Assembly (NCBI GenBank): GCA_963694535.1
Contig: CAVODE010000014.1
Span: 1 to 26,801 of the forward strand
Reading direction: 5' to 3'
DNA length: 26,801 nt
Source: UBA2979 sp963694535
GTDB lineage: Bacteria; Chloroflexota; Dehalococcoidia; UBA2979
This document shows, one piece after another, positions 24,763 through 26,801 of the stretch (its first letter is position 1; each line of letters starts with the position of its first letter). Position numbers and translations under genes: made by a program. Under the pieces are notes generated by a model. The model searched no databases, was not told the DNA's origin, and worked only from the letters and a program-made list of their open reading frames with translations.

Positions 24763-25425
24763 TCATTCGGCTGTTGTGGGCATGTTTTTTTTCTCCTGTG
24801 ATCTTTTGGCAAGAGAAGGGCTATAGAGCGATTCCACCAATGCGATCAAAAGATCTTGTGCAGCCACGATATAGGTCGAATTTTCAGATAGCAGAGGCCT
24901 GAGGCTTGCCAGACCACTTGCGGTACCGTGGAGTAATGCTGAAAGTGCTGATGGGTTGAATTTTGGATCTACGTCACCCTGTGCTTGAGCTTTTTGGATG
25001 AGTTCCGTTAACGCATCAATCGACATGGAAATATCTGTCGCGACTTTTTCTTTAAGTTCATCACTTCTCAGAGCAGCCAAGGTTGATTCCATGCTAATAA
25101 TTGCATCTTGCCGGCTCTGGTCGACATCAGTGTTTTGATAGGGTTTCAATAAGATCTCTAAAAGTTGATCTCCGGCAGATGTGGAGTCTTCTTCTAAAGT
25201 CGTAAAGGCTTGAAGCTCTTCTTCAATGTGTACGTGCGAAACAGCCCAAATTAATTCATCCTTACTCTCAAAGTAGCGATAGAGCGTACCGGTTGCCATC
25301 TCCGCTTCACTTGCTATTTGACTAATGGTGGTGGATGCATAACCCTGTTGTACGAACATTTGCTTCGCTGCACGAAGGATGTCTTGTTTTCGTTCTTCTA
25401 GGTATCGCTCGGGCCTGCGTGGCAT
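24763..25425 (-). CDS. TetR-family transcriptional regulator
   Basis: The 220-residue protein starts with a typical TetR DNA-binding domain: ILRAAKQMFVQQGYASTTISQIASEAEMATGTLYRYFESKDELIWAV (about 15-62), including the helix-turn-helix and the GTLYRYFxSKDEL signature. The remaining 150 residues form a helical ligand/dimer domain that I cannot match to a known ligand; it resembles acyl-CoA/drug responsive regulators in length. The ATG at 25425 has no normal ribosome site; the nearest AAGGA lies 13 bases upstream inside the right arm of a 17-bp inverted repeat. Two small paralogous genes lie upstream on the same strand behind a 20-bp palindrome, and the FAD/Fe-S oxidoreductase lies downstream, so this regulator may control either or both. 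Confidence 0.93.
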   Translation of the reverse strand: MPRRPERYLEERKQDILRAAKQMFVQQGYASTTISQIASEAEMATGTLYRYFESKDELIWAVSHVHIEEELQAFTTLEEDSTSAGDQLLEILLKPYQNTDVDQSRQDAIISMESTLAALRSDELKEKVATDISMSIDALTELIQKAQAQGDVDPKFNPSALSALLHGTASGLASLRPLLSENSTYIVAAQDLLIALVESLYSPSLAKRSQEKKNMPTTAE

Positions 25426-25436
25426 ATTTTACTGAA

Positions 25437-25494
25437 TTTCCTTACTTTGGGCTGAGGGGTATCTACGCGAGTAGGTTAGCCCAAAGTAAGGAAA
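25437..25494. repeat. Perfect 17-bp inverted repeat with structured loop, upstream of tetR
   Basis: Left arm TTTCCTTACTTTGGGCT (25437-25453) is the exact reverse complement of the right arm (25478-25494). The 24-base spacer holds a second small stem: CTAC-GCGA-GTAG at 25463-25474, extendable by one U-G and one A-U pair. In plus-strand RNA its GCGA loop is a GNRA tetraloop. No T-run follows on either strand, so it is not an ordinary intrinsic terminator. It sits 43 bases after the stop of the 40-residue small gene and 11 bases before tetR, with the possible tetR ribosome site inside one arm. Confidence 0.9.
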
Positions 25495-25537
25495 CGGTCA
25501 TTATTAACTAAATACTTAGACTTCTAAGTTTCTAGCT

Positions 25538-25660
25538 CTAAATGTGACTTATATTGCGTCTAACTATCATTGCCAAAAAATCTTTTTTAGCCTCATCATA
25601 GTTTGGAGCGACACCACGATTTTTACGTGTGATGTAGCTGACGTAATTCTCAAGTTTCAT
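25538..25660 (-). CDS. Small protein (40 aa) with DEAKKDF motif, paralogue of the next small gene
   Basis: ATG at 25660, AGGAG seven bases upstream (25668-25672), and 40 codons to TAG. The product begins MKLENYVSYITRKNRGVAPN, followed by YDEAKKDFLAMIVRRN. It aligns without gaps, offset by one residue, to the 44-residue gene 34 bases upstream: shared Tyr6, Lys13, Arg15, Pro19, the whole DEAKKD, an aromatic on each side, and Asn36-type positions; about 11 of 31 aligned residues are identical. Of the six identical DEAKKD codons, four differ only at the third base, which argues for selection on protein sequence. It is basic and soluble. I know no family for it, and its function is unknown. Confidence 0.75.
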   Translation of the reverse strand: MKLENYVSYITRKNRGVAPNYDEAKKDFLAMIVRRNISHI

Positions 25661-25694
25661 ATTATTGCTCCTGACATTTATGGTGGTTAGTACT

Positions 25695-25829
25695 TTATAA
25701 AGTACAGCGCCAGTTGTTGTTTTCTTCTCGAAGCCATCTTCGGTAATCTTTCTTCGCTTCGTCGAAGAGAGGTCCGGTCTTACGACCTTTGCTCAACACG
25801 CCATTAATGTACTCTTTCGGGGATATCAC
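25695..25829 (-). CDS. Small protein (44 aa) with DEAKKDY motif, first of a tandem paralogous pair
   Basis: GTG at 25829, AGGAG six bases upstream (25836-25840), and 44 codons to TAA. The product runs MISPKEYINGVLSKGRKTGP, then LFDEAKKDYRRWLREENNNW and a short tail RCTL with one Cys. The core [Y][V/I]-x5-K-x-R-x3-P-x-[Y/F]-DEAKKD-[F/Y] is shared with the downstream 40-residue protein. A charged helix is likely from DEAKKD on. The two genes, the inverted repeat and tetR follow one another on the minus strand. The palindrome 28 bases upstream of the GTG suggests repressor control. Function is unknown; a small regulator, an adaptor, or a partner of the TetR or ABC1 neighbour are all only possibilities. 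Confidence 0.75.
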   Translation of the reverse strand: MISPKEYINGVLSKGRKTGPLFDEAKKDYRRWLREENNNWRCTL

Positions 25830-25856
25830 TTTAGACTCCTATCTATTGCCCGACAA

Positions 25857-25883
25857 AAATGAATATATATTCATTTAAATGAA
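25857..25883. promoter_or_regulatory. Overlapping palindromes, candidate TetR-type operator
   Basis: AAATGAATATATATTCATTT (25857-25876) is a perfect 20-base palindrome, and TTCATTTAAATGAA (25870-25883) is a perfect 14-base palindrome overlapping it. A further ATGAATA lies at 25898-25904. ATGAAT/ATTCAT half-sites of this kind are known operators of TetR-family repressors such as Bacillus FadR. It lies 28 bases upstream of the 44-residue gene, where it would cover its promoter. Control by the TetR protein of this locus is inference, and AT-rich sequence makes chance palindromes more likely. Confidence 0.5.
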
Positions 25884-25915
25884 CAATAGTGTATAAAATG
25901 AATACATGCAAACCT
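25884..25915 (-). promoter_or_regulatory. Candidate sigma-70-like promoter for the small-gene/tetR unit
   Basis: On the minus strand TTGCAT, a 17-base spacer and TATTGT form a modest -35/-10 pair just upstream of the palindromes. The -10 matches four of six consensus bases and the -35 three of six. The site would place the palindromes over the transcription start. The remaining bases to the ABC1-kinase stop at 25983 show nothing I can name. Confidence 0.25.
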
Positions 25916-25982
25916 AACGGTTAATAGCGCGTTAAATCAGTTGGATTGACGCGACCGAGCTTTGCCTAATAGTTCTATAGAA

Positions 25983-26801
25983 TCACGCGAATAAATCATC
26001 GTCACTGGTCTGATCTTTATCCGGATCAAGATATGGTAGTACCGAGGTGAGCAGGTCAGTTTCTGATTCCAAGCTCCGACCCAGGCCAGAAAGTAATCCC
26101 ATCACTCGTGCAATCAGAATCACATCTCCCGGGAGGTCCAAAATGGGGTTAGCTCGTAATAATTTTCCAAGACTTTGATTTATCTCTGCGACCATTTCCT
26201 GATCAGCATAGGCTTTTCCTGAGCGAAGCACGTCTCCGAGGAATGCTTCCCCCAACGCTGTGTACGTCTCGGGGTCATCTTCACGAGTTCTGAATCCCAT
26301 ATCTGTCATGGTGGTTGAAATTGCATCTGACTGCTGTTCAATAATGGCGCTGGTCAGAACGATCAATTGTTCACGGAAATCAGTCTCAATTGACTTCGTA
26401 AGTCCAAAATCGACGAGGCCGATGCGGAGCGACTCATCTTCACTTTTAGGAGGTAATACAAAAAGGTTTCCGGGGTGCGGATCTGCATGAAACATGCCGT
26501 ATTTAAGAATCATGTTGTTATATAAGTCAATAAGCACATCAGCGACATCGGGCGGATTTACGCCTGCTTCTCGTAACGCTTTATTATCAGTAATTTTTAT
26601 GCCGTCGATGTAGTCCATTGTGAGAACCCGTAATGAGCTAAGCTCCCAGAAAATTTTCGGAACGGTTACATCATTTCTGTTAGAGAGAAGATTAGCTATT
26701 TCCTCGGCTGCACGTCCTTCATGGACGAAGTCAATTTCTTCTGGCACATTTCTGCGCATTTCGGCAACCATAGGACGGAAATCAATGATGGTTTCAAGTC
26801 G
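25983..26801 (-). CDS. ABC1/UbiB-family atypical kinase, partial (N-terminus beyond window end)
   Basis: The frame is open to the window edge; 272 residues are visible. It shows EEIDFVHEGRAAEEIA (family QEADF-like motif), RVLTMDYIDGIKI, the catalytic-loop equivalent MFHADPHPGNLFV and the metal-binding LVDFGLTKSI. These define the UbiB/ABC1/ADCK atypical kinase family, linked to isoprenoid quinone metabolism or lipid homeostasis as ATPases. In an organism making menaquinone the quinone link fits but is not proven. The N-terminal KxGQ extension lies outside the window. A hydrophobic C-terminal segment (GDVILIARVMGLLSGLG) is present but short, so membrane anchoring is uncertain. Confidence 0.92.
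   Translation of the reverse strand, partial: RLETIIDFRPMVAEMRRNVPEEIDFVHEGRAAEEIANLLSNRNDVTVPKIFWELSSLRVLTMDYIDGIKITDNKALREAGVNPPDVADVLIDLYNNMILKYGMFHADPHPGNLFVLPPKSEDESLRIGLVDFGLTKSIETDFREQLIVLTSAIIEQQSDAISTTMTDMGFRTREDDPETYTALGEAFLGDVLRSGKAYADQEMVAEINQSLGKLLRANPILDLPGDVILIARVMGLLSGLGRSLESETDLLTSVLPYLDPDKDQTSDDDLFA

Noticed and set aside
25437..25494. Inverted repeat as an integron attC site or intrinsic terminator
   Set aside because: The arms are perfect rather than imperfect and lack the attC core boxes, and no T-run follows on either strand.

Overview
The window reads as an AT-leaning (about mid-40s % GC by eye) chromosomal segment of a free-living, respiring bacterium that makes menaquinone. 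The mix of genes is a full men operon, a phosphotriesterase-like hydrolase, unusual M28-like and MaoC-like proteins, a cytochrome P450, an arylsulfotransferase-like protein and many TTG/GTG starts. It would fit a marine Chloroflexota lineage such as SAR202/Dehalococcoidia, but that placement is inference from gene content, not a proven assignment.

Left end (1-1894, minus): a phosphotriesterase-family protein cut by the window edge, preceded by an M28-like protein whose metal-site residues look remodelled. Next (2016-10468, plus): a tight operon menF-menD-menH-menB-menA-menC-menE. It runs from chorismate to demethylmenaquinone except for the DHNA-CoA thioesterase (menI); the final methyltransferase (menG/ubiE) is also not in the window. 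Junctions overlap by a few bases (ATGA, GTGA) or are short. Convergent to it (10458-12765, minus) is a three-gene unit: a PHP phosphoesterase fused to a MaoC-type hotdog domain, a second MaoC-like protein and an unrecognised protein. The first gene appears to start at a non-canonical ATT codon behind a strong Shine-Dalgarno sequence.

Middle (12818-16413, minus): uvrA behind a small acidic protein of unknown function, then tRNA-Gly(TCC). On the plus strand (16584-18753) an arylsulfotransferase-like beta-propeller protein is followed by a GH88/GH105-like hydrolase. A second pair of small hotdog proteins (18757-19597, minus) diverges from a cytochrome P450 (19685-20884, plus).

Right end (20881-26801, minus): an RCK/TrkA-type NAD-binding protein, a 1008-residue GlcD-GlcF-type FAD/Fe-S oxidoreductase, a TetR regulator, and a roughly 560-bp stretch that would usually be called intergenic. 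That stretch holds the most novel material here: two tandem, clearly paralogous small proteins of 40 and 44 residues sharing a DEAKKD[F/Y] core, each with a strong ribosome site. Downstream of them is a perfect 17-bp inverted repeat just ahead of tetR, and upstream is a 20-bp palindrome that looks like an operator. An ABC1/UbiB-type kinase, cut by the right edge, ends the window.
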